Position numbers and translations under genes: made by a program. From SLRI01 sp964460465 (GTDB taxonomy: Bacteria > Pseudomonadota > Alphaproteobacteria > Geminicoccales > Geminicoccaceae): DNA of 64,000 nt. Positions 51,998 through 61,205 of the stretch are shown here, piece after piece. The stretch spans positions 60,122 through 124,121 of the forward strand of contig CAYWSB010000003.1 in assembly GCA_964460465.1 (NCBI GenBank). Reading direction: 5' to 3'. The notes under the pieces were generated by a model that was not told the origin of the DNA, searched no databases, and worked only from the letters and a program-made list of their open reading frames with translations. Every line of letters starts with the position of its first letter. Position 1 is the stretch's first letter.

Positions 51998-52714
51998 TCA
52001 CCGGCCGTTGGCCTTGCGCCAATCGGCAAACCGGGCGCGGCTGGCGTCGGTGGCCGGGTAGGTGCCGAAGATCGGCTTGCCGGCCTTGATCTCCTCGGTG
52101 ACGAAGTCCTCGTAGGCGGTCATCTCGAAGGCCTCGTGGGCGAGCTCGGCGGCGAGGTGGGCCGGCAGGCAGACGACGCCGTCGCCGTCGCCGACCATGA
52201 TGTCGCCCGGGTAGACGGCGACGTCGCCGCAGCCGATGGCGAGCCCGAACTCGGCGGCGTGGTGGAGGATCGGCCCGGTGGGGGCCGAGGGCCGCTGGTG
52301 GTAGGCCGGGATGTCGAGCGTCGCGATCGTCGGCGCATCGCGGAAGCCGCCGTCGGTGACCACGCCCGCGACCCCGCGCACCATCAGCCGGGTGACCAGG
52401 ATGTCGCCGGCCGAGGCGGCGCGGGCGTCCTTGCGGCTGTCCATCACGAGCACGTGGCCGGGCGGGCAGGTCTCGATCGCCTTGCGCTGCGGGTGCTCGA
52501 GATCGGCGTAGACGTCGAGGGAATCGATGTCCTCGCGGGCCGGGATGTAGCGCAGCGTGAAGGCCGGCCCGACCATCGGCCGGCCCTTCGGGTTCAAGGG
52601 ATGCACGTCCTGGAGAAAGGCATTGCGGAGGCCGCGCTTGAACAGGCAGGTGGTCAGCGTCGCGGTCGAGACCGCCTCCAGCTTCCGGCGCACGGCCGCG
52701 TCCATCGCACTCAT
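51998..52714 (-). CDS. RraA-like protein (HMG aldolase fold)
   Basis: The 238-residue protein has the RraA/4-hydroxy-4-methyl-2-oxoglutarate (HMG) aldolase core: AGDILVTRLMVRGVAGVVTD, GGFRDAPTIATLDIPAYHQR, with Arg and Asp metal-site residues, and GDIMVGDGDGVVCLPAHLAA. Most alphaproteobacterial members are likely aldolases or of unknown function, not RNase E regulators. It is divergent from phaC. The ATG at 52714 follows GGGGGGAA. No aromatic catabolic genes are adjacent, so its pathway is open. Confidence 0.85.
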   Translation of the reverse strand: MSAMDAAVRRKLEAVSTATLTTCLFKRGLRNAFLQDVHPLNPKGRPMVGPAFTLRYIPAREDIDSLDVYADLEHPQRKAIETCPPGHVLVMDSRKDARAASAGDILVTRLMVRGVAGVVTDGGFRDAPTIATLDIPAYHQRPSAPTGPILHHAAEFGLAIGCGDVAVYPGDIMVGDGDGVVCLPAHLAAELAHEAFEMTAYEDFVTEEIKAGKPIFGTYPATDASRARFADWRKANGR

Positions 52715-52792
52715 CGCGTTCCCCCCTCTTGCAGTGCAGCGTAAGCCCGCGCAAAGCTCAGGCGCCAGGCACAACGACGAGGAACCGCCGCG

Positions 52793-54589
52793 ATGGCAGA
52801 AAGATCGGCCGACCGGGACGAGCTGCCCGACGCCAAGGAGCTGGCCGCGCGTATGGCCGAGATCGGCGAGCGCAGCAACCGCATCGTGCGGCAGTTCCTC
52901 GAGCGCGAGGACGCCGAGATCTTCCAGATCCCCGATCCCCGGGTCGTCACCAGCGCCTTCACCCGGTTCGCCGAGCATCTTCTGGCCAACCCCGAGCAGC
53001 TGGTCGAGGCGCAGCTCGCCTACTGGAAGGACATGGGCCAGCTCTGGGAGGGCTACATGCGGCGGCTGCTCGGCGAGGAGGTCGAGCCGCTGGTCGAGCC
53101 CGCCCCGGACGACCGCCGCTTCAAGGACGACGCCTGGCGCGAGGAGCTGGTGTTCGACTACATCAAGCAGTCCTACCTCGTGACCGCCAACTGGATCCAC
53201 GGGACGGTGGCCAGCGTCGAGGGCCTCGATCCGACGCTGCGCCAGAAGGTCGCCTTCTTCACCCGGCAATATGTCGACGCGCTGGCTCCGTCGAATTTCG
53301 CGCTGACCAACCCGGTCGTGCTGCGCCGCGCCGCCGAGACGCGCGGCGAGAGCCTCTACGAGGGGCTGCGGCATCTGCTCGCCGACCTCGAGCGCGGCCG
53401 GGGCGAGCTCAGGATCAGCATGACCAAGGAGGACGCCTTCGTCGTCGGCGAGAACATCGCGGCGAGCGAAGGCCGAGTGATCTTCGAGAACGAGCTGATG
53501 CAGCTGATCCAGTATGCGCCGCTGACCGAGACGGTGCAGCGCCGGCCGCTGCTGATCATCCCGCCCTGGATCAACAAGTTCTACATCCTCGACCTCAAGC
53601 CCAGGAACAGCTTCATCCGCTTCGCGGTCGCGCAGGGGCTCACCGTCTTCGTCGTCTCCTGGGTCAACCCGAGCAAGGAGCTCGCCCACAAGACCTTCGA
53701 GGACTATCTCAAGGAGGGCCCGCTCGCCGCGATCGACGCCATCGAGCGGCAGACCGGCGAGCCTGAGCTCAACGTCATCGGCTACTGCCTCGGCGGCACG
53801 CTCACCGCCTGCCTCCTCGCCCACGAGGCCGCCAGGGGCCGCGACCGGATCAAGTCGGCGACCTTCTTCACCACCATGCTGGATTTCAGCGAGCCCGGCG
53901 ACCTCGCCGTCTTCATCGACGACGAGCAGCTCGACATCCTGGAGCAGCACATGGCGAAGAAGGGCTATCTGGAATCGCGCCACATGCAGCAGGTGTTCAA
54001 CCTGATGCGCGCCAACGACCTGATCTGGTCGTTCGTGGTCAGCAACTACCTGATGGGCCGCGAGCCCATGGCCTTCGACCTGCTCTACTGGAACGCCGAC
54101 AGCACGGCGATGCCGTACATGATGCACAGCTTCTACCTGCGCAACATGTACCAGAGGAACCTTCTGGTGCAACCGGGCGGGATCACGCTCGACGGCGTGC
54201 CGATCGACCTCAGGACGATCCGGGTGCCCGCCTATTTCCTCTCGACCCGGGAGGACCACATCGCGCCCTGGCGGGCGACCTACCAGGGCAGCCGCCTCCT
54301 CGAGGGACCGGTGCGCTTCGTGCTCGGCGGCTCCGGCCACATTGCCGGCGTCATCAACCCCGCGGATTCCGGCAAGTACGGCTACTGGACCGGCACCAGC
54401 CGGAGCGCCGACCCGGAGCGCTGGCTCGCCGGGGCGGAGCGGCAGGAGGGCTCCTGGTGGCCCGACTGGCGCCGCTGGCTCGAGCGGCACGGTGGTGGCA
54501 CGGTGCCGGCCCGCGATCCGAACGCCGGCCCGCTGCCGCCGATCGAGCCCGCGCCCGGCCGGTTCGTGCGGTTGCGGAGCCCCGAATGA
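52793..54589 (+). CDS. phaC: Class I polyhydroxyalkanoate synthase
   Basis: PhaC polymerises (R)-3-hydroxyacyl-CoA into PHA on the granule surface. The 598-residue protein is of class I length. The active-site nucleophile is Cys332 in NVIGYCLGGTLTACLLA, a lipase-box variant in which Cys replaces Ser. The Asp and His are in STREDHIAPW and GGSGHIAGV. The N-terminal domain (about residues 1-210) drives dimerisation and granule contact. Usual neighbours phaA, phaB and phaP are not here; a PHB depolymerase and CopG gene are 14 kb away. It has a clear terminator 154 bases after its stop. Confidence 0.96.
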   Translation: MAERSADRDELPDAKELAARMAEIGERSNRIVRQFLEREDAEIFQIPDPRVVTSAFTRFAEHLLANPEQLVEAQLAYWKDMGQLWEGYMRRLLGEEVEPLVEPAPDDRRFKDDAWREELVFDYIKQSYLVTANWIHGTVASVEGLDPTLRQKVAFFTRQYVDALAPSNFALTNPVVLRRAAETRGESLYEGLRHLLADLERGRGELRISMTKEDAFVVGENIAASEGRVIFENELMQLIQYAPLTETVQRRPLLIIPPWINKFYILDLKPRNSFIRFAVAQGLTVFVVSWVNPSKELAHKTFEDYLKEGPLAAIDAIERQTGEPELNVIGYCLGGTLTACLLAHEAARGRDRIKSATFFTTMLDFSEPGDLAVFIDDEQLDILEQHMAKKGYLESRHMQQVFNLMRANDLIWSFVVSNYLMGREPMAFDLLYWNADSTAMPYMMHSFYLRNMYQRNLLVQPGGITLDGVPIDLRTIRVPAYFLSTREDHIAPWRATYQGSRLLEGPVRFVLGGSGHIAGVINPADSGKYGYWTGTSRSADPERWLAGAERQEGSWWPDWRRWLERHGGGTVPARDPNAGPLPPIEPAPGRFVRLRSPE

Positions 54590-54948
54590 CCCCGGCCTGC
54601 CATCTCCGCTCGCCCGTTCGGAAATATTGTGGATAAGTTCGGAATAAGCGATCGGCCGCCACGTCTATGGGATGTGTCTTGACCGACATCGTGGTGGCCG
54701 GCTCGGCCGTCATCGGTCAATGGCTTTTACCGCCCAATGCTTGTCCGCCGATCGCGAGATCGGCGGACGTTTTTTCTACCTTGGCGTGCCGGCAACGGGT
54801 GGCCGGGGATCTTCGAGATCGTGCCTTCCGTGGCAGGGGTGCGTGATGCAGGAAACAAGTCGACCGGTGCCAGAGGCTCGCGGAAATGGCTCGCTTACTT
54901 GACCGCCATCGTTAGAATGCCAGACCATACAGCTCAACTGGAGAGCGC
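54590..54948. other. 359-base gap after phaC with a DnaA box and a terminator
   Basis: No gene is convincing. A perfect DnaA box (TGTGGATAA, 54628-54636, the complement of TTATCCACA) lies in an A/T-rich patch. Around 54617-54645 two GTTCGGAA repeats flank it. A strong intrinsic terminator follows at 54743-54775. The stretch 54640-54775 could therefore make a small RNA, or just be the tail of phaC mRNA. The last 100 bases probably hold the ECF-sigma promoter. Confidence 0.5.
54743..54775 (+). terminator. Intrinsic terminator downstream of phaC
   Basis: GTCCGCCGATC (54743-54753) pairs perfectly with 54758-54768 around GCGA, followed by G and six Ts (54770-54775). This is the clearest Rho-independent terminator in the window. 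It closes either the phaC mRNA or a short RNA made in the gap. Confidence 0.9.
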
Positions 54949-55497
54949 ATGATCTGGGAAGCCGAGGGCGACGTCGCAACGTTGCCGAGCCAGGCGATCG
55001 CCGAGGAGCTGGTGGGTCACGTCACCAGTCTGCGTCGCTATGCCATGCTGCTCATCGGCAATGCCAGCGATGCCGACGACGCGGTCCAGGAAACCCTGAC
55101 CCGCGTTCTGGCCCGTTCGCGCGCGTGGCACACGATCGAGGACCTGCGAGCCTACCTGTTCTCCACGCTGCACAACGTGTTCGTCGATTTGACGCGCCGG
55201 GAAAAGCGGATGTCCAGCGATCTCCTCTCCGAGGAGCTCCTGGAGTCGCTGATCAGCCCGGCCAATCAACAAAAAAGGCTGGAGCTGCGCGACACCGTCA
55301 TCGCGTTGGCGAAGCTCCCCGTCGAGCAACGCGAGGTGGTGCTGCTCGTCGGTCTCGAGGGGCTCAGCTACCTCGAGGCGGCCAAGGCCTTGGATATTCC
55401 CGTCGGAACCGTGATGTCGCGATTGTCGCGCGGCCGCGAGGCGTTGCGCGCGATGACGAATCGCGACGAATCGCGCAAGCTTCGAGTTGTGAAATGA
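54949..55497 (+). CDS. ECF-type RNA polymerase sigma factor
   Basis: The 182-residue protein has region 2 (LRRYAMLLIGNASDADDAVQ, TLTRVLARSRAWHTIEDLRA) and region 4 (ALAKLPVEQREVVLLVGLEG, LSYLEAAKALDIPVGTVMSR, helix-turn-helix) with a short linker, the ECF form. Its stop overlaps the anti-sigma ATG (ATGA at 55494-55497), so the pair is co-translated. It probably drives its own operon, but I could not find a clear matching promoter motif. It is not EcfG, because no NepR or PhyR gene is next to it. Confidence 0.92.
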   Translation: MIWEAEGDVATLPSQAIAEELVGHVTSLRRYAMLLIGNASDADDAVQETLTRVLARSRAWHTIEDLRAYLFSTLHNVFVDLTRREKRMSSDLLSEELLESLISPANQQKRLELRDTVIALAKLPVEQREVVLLVGLEGLSYLEAAKALDIPVGTVMSRLSRGREALRAMTNRDESRKLRVVK

Positions 55498-56615
55498 GCA
55501 GACATCCCATCTTCGGACCGGACGGGCCGAGCCCTGCCACGGGCACCGGCCAGACCTCGACCACCCCCCGCCCCGGCACGAGCGCTGCCGTCAGCAACGA
55601 CGAGCTGCTGCGCTTCGTCGACGGGGCCCTCGACGACACCGGCAGGGTGCGGGTCCTGACCCATCTTGCCGCCCATCCCGCCGCCGTCGGCCGGGTCGAG
55701 GCCTACCTGCACCAGAACGCGCGGCTCCGCGCCCTGCGCGAGCACCTGCCGCTCACGGACAGCCGCGATTTCGCGGCGCCGCTGCAGGCGGCCATCGTGG
55801 CCCGGCTGACTCGCCACCGCCGGCATCACGGCTGGCGGCGCGCCGCCGTGGCGGCAGCCGTGGCGGCAGTTGTCCTCGGTGGTGCCGCAGGGCTCGCGCT
55901 GCCGCACTTCGGTGCCGGCTCGAAAAGCAGCCCGAGCGACGCGGCGACGGCCTCGATGCAGGCCTACTTCCTTTTCGGCGGCCCTGATGCCGGCGCGTTG
56001 ATCGAGCCCGTGGCGGAGGCCGAGGGAGCGTCGGCGATCGACCTCGCGGCCTTCGCGTGGCTGGCGGAGCGGTCGGCCGACGTCGCGATCACGCCGCCGG
56101 ACCTCGACCAACTGGGTCTGCAGCTGGTCGACGGCAACGTGCTCGACCAGCAGGGATCGCCGGCGATCCGGACCGTCTACCAGGACGCGGCCGGCAAGCC
56201 GGTGGTGCTGTTCGCCGGCATCGGCAAGCCCGACGTGCGCCACGCCTTCTGGCTCGAGCGCGAAGGGTACGTCTCGCTGCAATGGCGCCGGGGCCCGATG
56301 ATCTTCGCGCTCGTGGCACCCACCGACAGCCCGCAACTGTCGGCGATGGTCGAGCTCGTCGGGGCCGCGGTGGCCCGGGTGCCGCTGCCCGACGCCAGCG
56401 CGACCAGCGGCACCCCGCCGGCCGCGGAGCCGCAGCCGGTCGCCACGGACACCGTCGCGCCGGCCGCCGAGAGCAGCCCGGTGCAATCGATCGCGGCACC
56501 GCTCGCCCCGCCGGCGCAGCCGGCGCCGGCACCCGTCGTCGAGCCCGACAGCGACACCATCCACCCCGACGATCTCCTCAAGAACGCCGAGAGCAACAAG
56601 CCCGAGCCGCTCTGA
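55494..56615 (+). CDS. Anti-sigma factor, membrane-spanning, with Pro/Ala-rich periplasmic tail
   Basis: The 373-residue protein has an N-terminal cytosolic segment (NDELLRFVDGALDDTGRVRV, VEAYLHQNARLRALREHL) of the anti-sigma type that holds the ECF factor but lacks the HxxxCxxC zinc motif. A single membrane helix follows (about residues 118-137). Then come a periplasmic globular part and a Pro/Ala-rich tail (about residues 305-360). It would release the sigma factor on envelope signal. The start is fixed by the overlap with the sigma gene. The periplasmic part is long for this family. Confidence 0.87.
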   Translation: MSRHPIFGPDGPSPATGTGQTSTTPRPGTSAAVSNDELLRFVDGALDDTGRVRVLTHLAAHPAAVGRVEAYLHQNARLRALREHLPLTDSRDFAAPLQAAIVARLTRHRRHHGWRRAAVAAAVAAVVLGGAAGLALPHFGAGSKSSPSDAATASMQAYFLFGGPDAGALIEPVAEAEGASAIDLAAFAWLAERSADVAITPPDLDQLGLQLVDGNVLDQQGSPAIRTVYQDAAGKPVVLFAGIGKPDVRHAFWLEREGYVSLQWRRGPMIFALVAPTDSPQLSAMVELVGAAVARVPLPDASATSGTPPAAEPQPVATDTVAPAAESSPVQSIAAPLAPPAQPAPAPVVEPDSDTIHPDDLLKNAESNKPEPL

Positions 56616-56879
56616 ACGTCCGCCGTCGGACGGTTGCCGCAGCACCACCGGAGCTTCGGCCCGGCCGCCGGCTCGCGGCCGGCGCGGGCGGTGGAAGTCG
56701 GGCCTGCGGAAGCCGACTGGGCTTCGCCCGCTCGCAATTGACACGCCATCGCCGTTCGCCCGCGCTGCGCCATGGGCGTCACGCCGCCCATGGCTAAGCT
56801 GCGATTTCCATGGCAGGACGGGGCTGCGAGCCGGCGGCCGGTTGTCGTGCCGGCGCGTTTTCGGAGGTTTGGAGGAGTC

Positions 56880-58199
56880 ATGACCTGCACAGGTTCGCCG
56901 CTTCGCGATTTCGTCGCCGTGGGGCTGGTCGCCCTGCTCACCGGCTGCGCCAGCTTCGGCGAAGGCCTGGGCCGCGCCGTCCTCGGCCAGCTCGGCGAGG
57001 AGGGCGAGGACACGCGTGCCTGCGAGATCGAGGGGGCCGCCTTCACCGGAACGCTGCAGGCGCTCGAGATGCAGCGCGGCCAGCCGCCGATCGGGAGCGT
57101 GCCGAGCGAGCAGCGCTCGCTGCTGAAGGTCATGATGGTGCACGGCATCAGCCGGCACCAGCCGGGCTATTCCGGCACGGTGAGCGCCAATCTCGCGCGC
57201 AGCCTCGGCCTCGACTCGATGTCGCCGCAGATCAAGACGACCGAGATCATCCACCCGGCCTTCCCGGGCGAGACGCTCGCCATCTTCACCGTCCGCCGCT
57301 TCACCGATGCCGCGCGCGAGCGGGAAATGCTGTTCTACGAGCTCACCTGGTCCGGGCTCAGCGACCCGGCGAGGGAGCGCCTCTCCTTCGACGACAGCGA
57401 GGTCTTCGCCCGTCAGCGCGCCACCTTCAATCGCACCGCGAAGGCCTTCGCCAACAACGCCCTGGTCGACCCCTTGGTCTATGTCGGCCGCGGCCGGGAG
57501 CGCATTCTCACCGCTGTCCGGCAGGGTGTCTGCTGGACCTACAGCAGCGACTGGGACAGTTTTCCGGCGAACGGCGAGCCCTGCCTCGTCTCCGATCCCG
57601 CTTTCGGCAGCCGCATCGATCCGGACTCGATCTTCTTCGTCACTCACAGCCTCGGCAGCCGGATCGTTCTCGATGCGCTGCAGACGACCGCCGAGGCGAT
57701 CGACGCGCAGATGCAGACGAACCCGGTCGCCGCTCCGGTCAAGGCCAAGCTGCAGCGGCACTCGCCGACCGTCTTCATGCTGGCGAACCAGCTGCCCCTC
57801 CTGCAGGCGGGCTTCGAGCCCGTGCCGGTCGCCGGCGAGGTCGGCGCCTATTGCCGGCCTGGCGGCGCGCATGTCGCCGACCGCCTTTTCCAGCAGACCG
57901 ACCTCATCGCCTTCAACGATCCCAACGACATCATGAGCTACCCGATTCCGGACGACTTCACCCAATACGACATCGATTCCCGACTCTGCCCCAGGGTCGC
58001 CAACGTCACCCTCAACGTCGCCAACGTGATCAGCGTCCCGGGTGCCGGCACCTTCGCCAACCCGCTCGCCGCGCACAGCGACTACGAGGCCGACGAGCGG
58101 GTGATCGCGCTGATGACCGCCGGCCTCGGGCAGCCGGAGACGCTGCCGGTGGTCACCGAGCGCTGCAGCTGGATCCGGGCCGACGAAGACCTCCGCTAG
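56880..58199 (+). CDS. Lipoprotein with alpha/beta hydrolase fold
   Basis: The 439-residue protein has a signal peptide with a lipobox (VALLTGCASF), so it is lipidated. The hydrolase-like part has VMMVHGISRHQPGYSG near the start of the domain and FFVTHSLGSRIVLDALQ as nucleophile elbow (Ser in HSLGS). The Asp and His are not obvious. I do not recognise a closer family; it may be a lipase or an esterase acting on the outer membrane. ATG 56880 follows GGAGGA by 6 bases. It is 264 bases after the anti-sigma gene, and could be a target of the ECF factor. Confidence 0.8.
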   Translation: MTCTGSPLRDFVAVGLVALLTGCASFGEGLGRAVLGQLGEEGEDTRACEIEGAAFTGTLQALEMQRGQPPIGSVPSEQRSLLKVMMVHGISRHQPGYSGTVSANLARSLGLDSMSPQIKTTEIIHPAFPGETLAIFTVRRFTDAAREREMLFYELTWSGLSDPARERLSFDDSEVFARQRATFNRTAKAFANNALVDPLVYVGRGRERILTAVRQGVCWTYSSDWDSFPANGEPCLVSDPAFGSRIDPDSIFFVTHSLGSRIVLDALQTTAEAIDAQMQTNPVAAPVKAKLQRHSPTVFMLANQLPLLQAGFEPVPVAGEVGAYCRPGGAHVADRLFQQTDLIAFNDPNDIMSYPIPDDFTQYDIDSRLCPRVANVTLNVANVISVPGAGTFANPLAAHSDYEADERVIALMTAGLGQPETLPVVTERCSWIRADEDLR

Positions 58200-58278
58200 G
58201 CCGCTCTGCGCTGCTGCTGCGGCGAGCGGCGAAGCGTCTCGCTCGGCCGCCGGCCGCCCGCCGGCCGGCCGGCCGGGG

Positions 58279-59286
58279 ATCAGGCTCGCGGTCACCGGCC
58301 AGGTCGACCAGGCGATCAACGTCGCCGACGACGGCGACGGCACCAAGGCCTGTTTCGTCGACAACGACACCTCCAACAGCCGCATCCGCACCGACGCCGA
58401 CGCCACCCGGGGGGGGCGCAATGTCGGCGGCGTGCTCGAGCTGGCCTTCAGCCCGAACAATTCCTACGACGTCGACCAGGAGAACGAGACCGCCGGGGAC
58501 GACGTCATCCAGGTCCGCCGGGCCGAGGTCCACCTGCGCAACGACGCCCGCGGCAGGCTGTCCCTGGGCCAGGGCTCGGCCGCCGCCGACGACACGGCCG
58601 AGCACGACCTCTCGCTGGTGGCGGGCCCGATCATGTACTCGGGTGTCGCCGACATCGTCGGCGGGCTGCGGTTCACCGACGGCGACGGGCTGACCGGCAT
58701 CACCGTCGGCGACGCCTTCTTCAACCTCGACGGCGACCGCTTCGGCCGGCTGCGCTACGACACGCCGATGGCCGGCCCGCTCCAGCTCCCGCTCTCGGCC
58801 GGCAGCGACCAGCGCTACGACGCGGCCTTGACCTTCGGCGGCGACCACGGCGACTGGTCGGGCGTCGAGCTCGGCGACTTCACCACGCTGGGTGCGATCG
58901 CCGTCCGCGACCCCGGCGACGACGCCTGCGACCGGGTCGCGACGGGCTCGTTCTCGGCGCTGCACAACCCGACCGGGCTCAGCCTCACCGTCTCCGGCGG
59001 CCATGGCGGCGGGGCCGACGGCGACGCGCCCTTCAACCTCTACGGCAAGGTGGGCTGGGACACCGAGCTCAACGCGCTGGGCATAACCGGCTTCGGCGTC
59101 GACGCCACCTACGCCGAGAACGTGGGCGACGAGGGCCGGTCGCTCGGCCTCGCCGTGGTCCAGCTGATCGAGCAGGTCGGGGTCGAGCTCTACGGCCAGG
59201 TCCGCCTCCACACGCTCGACCGCGACCAGGCGCCGAGCGTCGCCGACATCGGCGTCGGCACCGTCGGCACCCGGATCAAGTTCTGA
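58279..59286 (+). pseudogene. Porin, signal peptide and start missing
   Basis: From 58279 the frame gives IRLAVTGQVDQAINVADDGD, the mature start of a Gram-negative 16-stranded porin (the QVxxAxxxADDGD pattern). It runs through FVDNDTSNSRIR, NVGGVLELAFSPNN and LDRDQAPSVADIGVGTVG to a C-terminal RIKF, where Phe is the outer-membrane targeting residue. The body is about 335 residues, as expected. But there is no signal peptide, ATG or ribosome site: only GTG 58432 is available, which would cut off the first strands. The stretch 58200-58278 is Ala/Gly/Pro-rich and unlike a leader. A 5' deletion in a once-working porin fits best. Confidence 0.75.
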
Positions 59287-59436
59287 TGCGACAGTTGGCC
59301 GTCGCTCTGCTCGTGCCGATGGCGGTTGTCGCCTGCGCCGGCATTGACGCATATGACGGCGAGCGGACGCTCGACCGCCGGGCGCGGGTCGGGACGCCGC
59401 CACCGACGGGCCAACCAGCGAAGGGACGACAACGCC

Positions 59437-59868
59437 ATGACCGCCGTTCTCACCCCCGCCGACATCCGGAAGCGCGCCGAGGAGGTCGAGCGCCAGAAGC
59501 TGCGCGAGGCCATGGAGGCGATGAAGAAGAAGGAGGCGCACGAGGAGGACCTGCACCAGACGTTCATGACCGAGGGGCCGCGCCCCGACTGGCAGGACCG
59601 CCTCAACCGCGCCGTGAACGCCGCCGTCGAGCGCGGCCAGAACGAGATCATGGTGATGCGCTTCCCGGCCGCGTGGCTCGCCGACAAGGGCCGCGCGATC
59701 AACAATTTCGAGCCGGACTGGCCGACCACCCTCACCGGCCGCGCCAAGGCCGCCTACGACGAGGTCTACAAGAAGGAGCTCGAGCCGCTCGGCTACAAGG
59801 CCAAGGCCCAGATCCTCAGCTTCCCGGGCGGCATGCCCGGCGAGGTCGGCCTCTTCCTCTCCTGGTAG
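59437..59868 (+). CDS. Hypothetical protein with charged coiled-coil N-terminus
   Basis: I do not recognise the family. The 143-residue protein has a very charged helical start (MTAVLTPADIRKRAEEVERQ, then Lys/Glu-rich to about residue 45), then a compact part with DWQDRLNRAVNAAVERGQNE, IMVMRFPAAWLADKG and PGGMPGEVGLFLSW at the end. No signal peptide is present, so it is probably cytoplasmic. ATG 59437 follows AAGGGACGAC. A short lipoprotein-like frame that starts inside the porin stop codon (59286, MRQLAVALLVPMAVVACAG) overlaps it in another frame; that one is less convincing. Confidence 0.65.
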   Translation: MTAVLTPADIRKRAEEVERQKLREAMEAMKKKEAHEEDLHQTFMTEGPRPDWQDRLNRAVNAAVERGQNEIMVMRFPAAWLADKGRAINNFEPDWPTTLTGRAKAAYDEVYKKELEPLGYKAKAQILSFPGGMPGEVGLFLSW

Positions 59869-59915
59869 GCGGCGAAGGGTAGGCAGCGGCAGAGCGGTCC
59901 GCTAGTGCTGGGCGC

Positions 59916-61205
59916 ATGGCGGATCCCATACCCCTGCGCACCAGCTCGCTGCTGGTCGGCGCCGGCCTGCTGTTCGCCGCGGGTGCCCTGCTCGGCCTCG
60001 CCTTGCCGATCCGCGCCGAGCTCGAGGGCTTCCAGACCTCGCTCATCGGCCTGATCGGCAGCGCCTTCGCCGCGGGCTACGTCGCCGGCTGTCTCTACGG
60101 CCCGCGGCTCGTCGCCTCCGTCGGCCACATCCGCGTCTTCGGCGTGATGGCGGCGCTGGTCGCCGTCACCGCACTCCTCAATGTCTTGATCGTCACCCCG
60201 ATCGCCTGGATCCTGGTGCGGGCCGCCACCGGCTTCGCCTTCGCGGGTGCGACGATGATCATCGAGAGCTGGCTCAGCGAGAGTGCGACCAGCGAAACCC
60301 GGGGCCGCGTCTTCGCCCGCTACATGGTCGTCAATCTCGCGAGCTCGGTGATCGGCCAGCTCACGGTCACCCTCTACAGCCCCGCCGGCTTCGAGCCGTT
60401 CGTCCTGGTGGCCATCCTCGCGGCCCTGGCCTTGATCCCGACCGCGCTGAGCTCCAGCCGCGCACCGGACCCGCTGCACGAGGTCAAGCTGGACCTCCGA
60501 CGGCTGATCCGGGTCTCGCCCATCGCCGTCGTCGCCTGCTTCGGCGTCGGCCTCGCCAACGGCGCCTTCGGCACGCTCGCCCCGGTCTACGCCGGCGCCA
60601 TCGGCCTGCCGGTCGGGGCGGTGGCGCTGCTCGTCGCCGGCGCCATCGTCGGCGGGGCGCTGATGCAGGCCCCGATCGGCAAGCTCTCCGACCGGCTGGA
60701 GCGCCGCTGGGTGCTGACCGGCACGGCCCTGACCGCGGCGGCCCTGGCGTTCACGGTTTTCCTGGTCGACCCGCGCGACCCGGTGACGCTCGTCCTCATG
60801 GTGACCGGCCTCGGCGGGGCGATGCACACGCTCTATCCGGTGGCCGTCGCCCACGCCAACGACCGGGCCGCGGAGGGCGACTTCGTCGCGGTGGCCAGTG
60901 GTCTCCTCCTGGTCTTCGGCGCCGGCTCGACGCTGGGTCCGGCCGCCGCCGCCCCGATGATGCAGCTGGCCGACCAGCCGCGTGCCCTCTTCCTCTTCCT
61001 CGGCTATGTGTACGTCCTGATCGCCGCCCATGCCGTCTGGCGCACGCGCATCCGCCCGTCGGTGGCGGAGAGCCGGCCGGCCTTCACCACCGGCGCCGAC
61101 GTCATCCAGGGGGCCATGCAGGGCGCGACCCAGGAGACGATGCATCTCGATCCGCGTGCCGAGGACCAGCACGACCTGCCGCTCGGCGACCCGGCGAGGG
61201 GCTGA
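59916..61205 (+). CDS. MFS transporter, YcaD-like
   Basis: The 429-residue protein has 12 membrane helices in the major facilitator layout. It starts SSLLVGAGLLFAAGALLGLA, with loop motif GRVFARYMVVNLASS after helix 4 and a second half beginning at about residue 205. The sequence GATMIIESWLSESATSETRG fits the YcaD-type branch of small MFS proteins with unknown substrate. The C-terminal tail is long, polar and His/Asp/Glu-rich (about 50 residues). It is followed by a gap of about 560 bases. Confidence 0.85.
   Translation: MADPIPLRTSSLLVGAGLLFAAGALLGLALPIRAELEGFQTSLIGLIGSAFAAGYVAGCLYGPRLVASVGHIRVFGVMAALVAVTALLNVLIVTPIAWILVRAATGFAFAGATMIIESWLSESATSETRGRVFARYMVVNLASSVIGQLTVTLYSPAGFEPFVLVAILAALALIPTALSSSRAPDPLHEVKLDLRRLIRVSPIAVVACFGVGLANGAFGTLAPVYAGAIGLPVGAVALLVAGAIVGGALMQAPIGKLSDRLERRWVLTGTALTAAALAFTVFLVDPRDPVTLVLMVTGLGGAMHTLYPVAVAHANDRAAEGDFVAVASGLLLVFGAGSTLGPAAAAPMMQLADQPRALFLFLGYVYVLIAAHAVWRTRIRPSVAESRPAFTTGADVIQGAMQGATQETMHLDPRAEDQHDLPLGDPARG

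Noticed and set aside
54628..54636. Perfect DnaA box as a sign of a replication origin
   Set aside because: A single box without a cluster, AT-rich unwinding region, or dnaA/dnaN/parAB neighbours does not make an origin.
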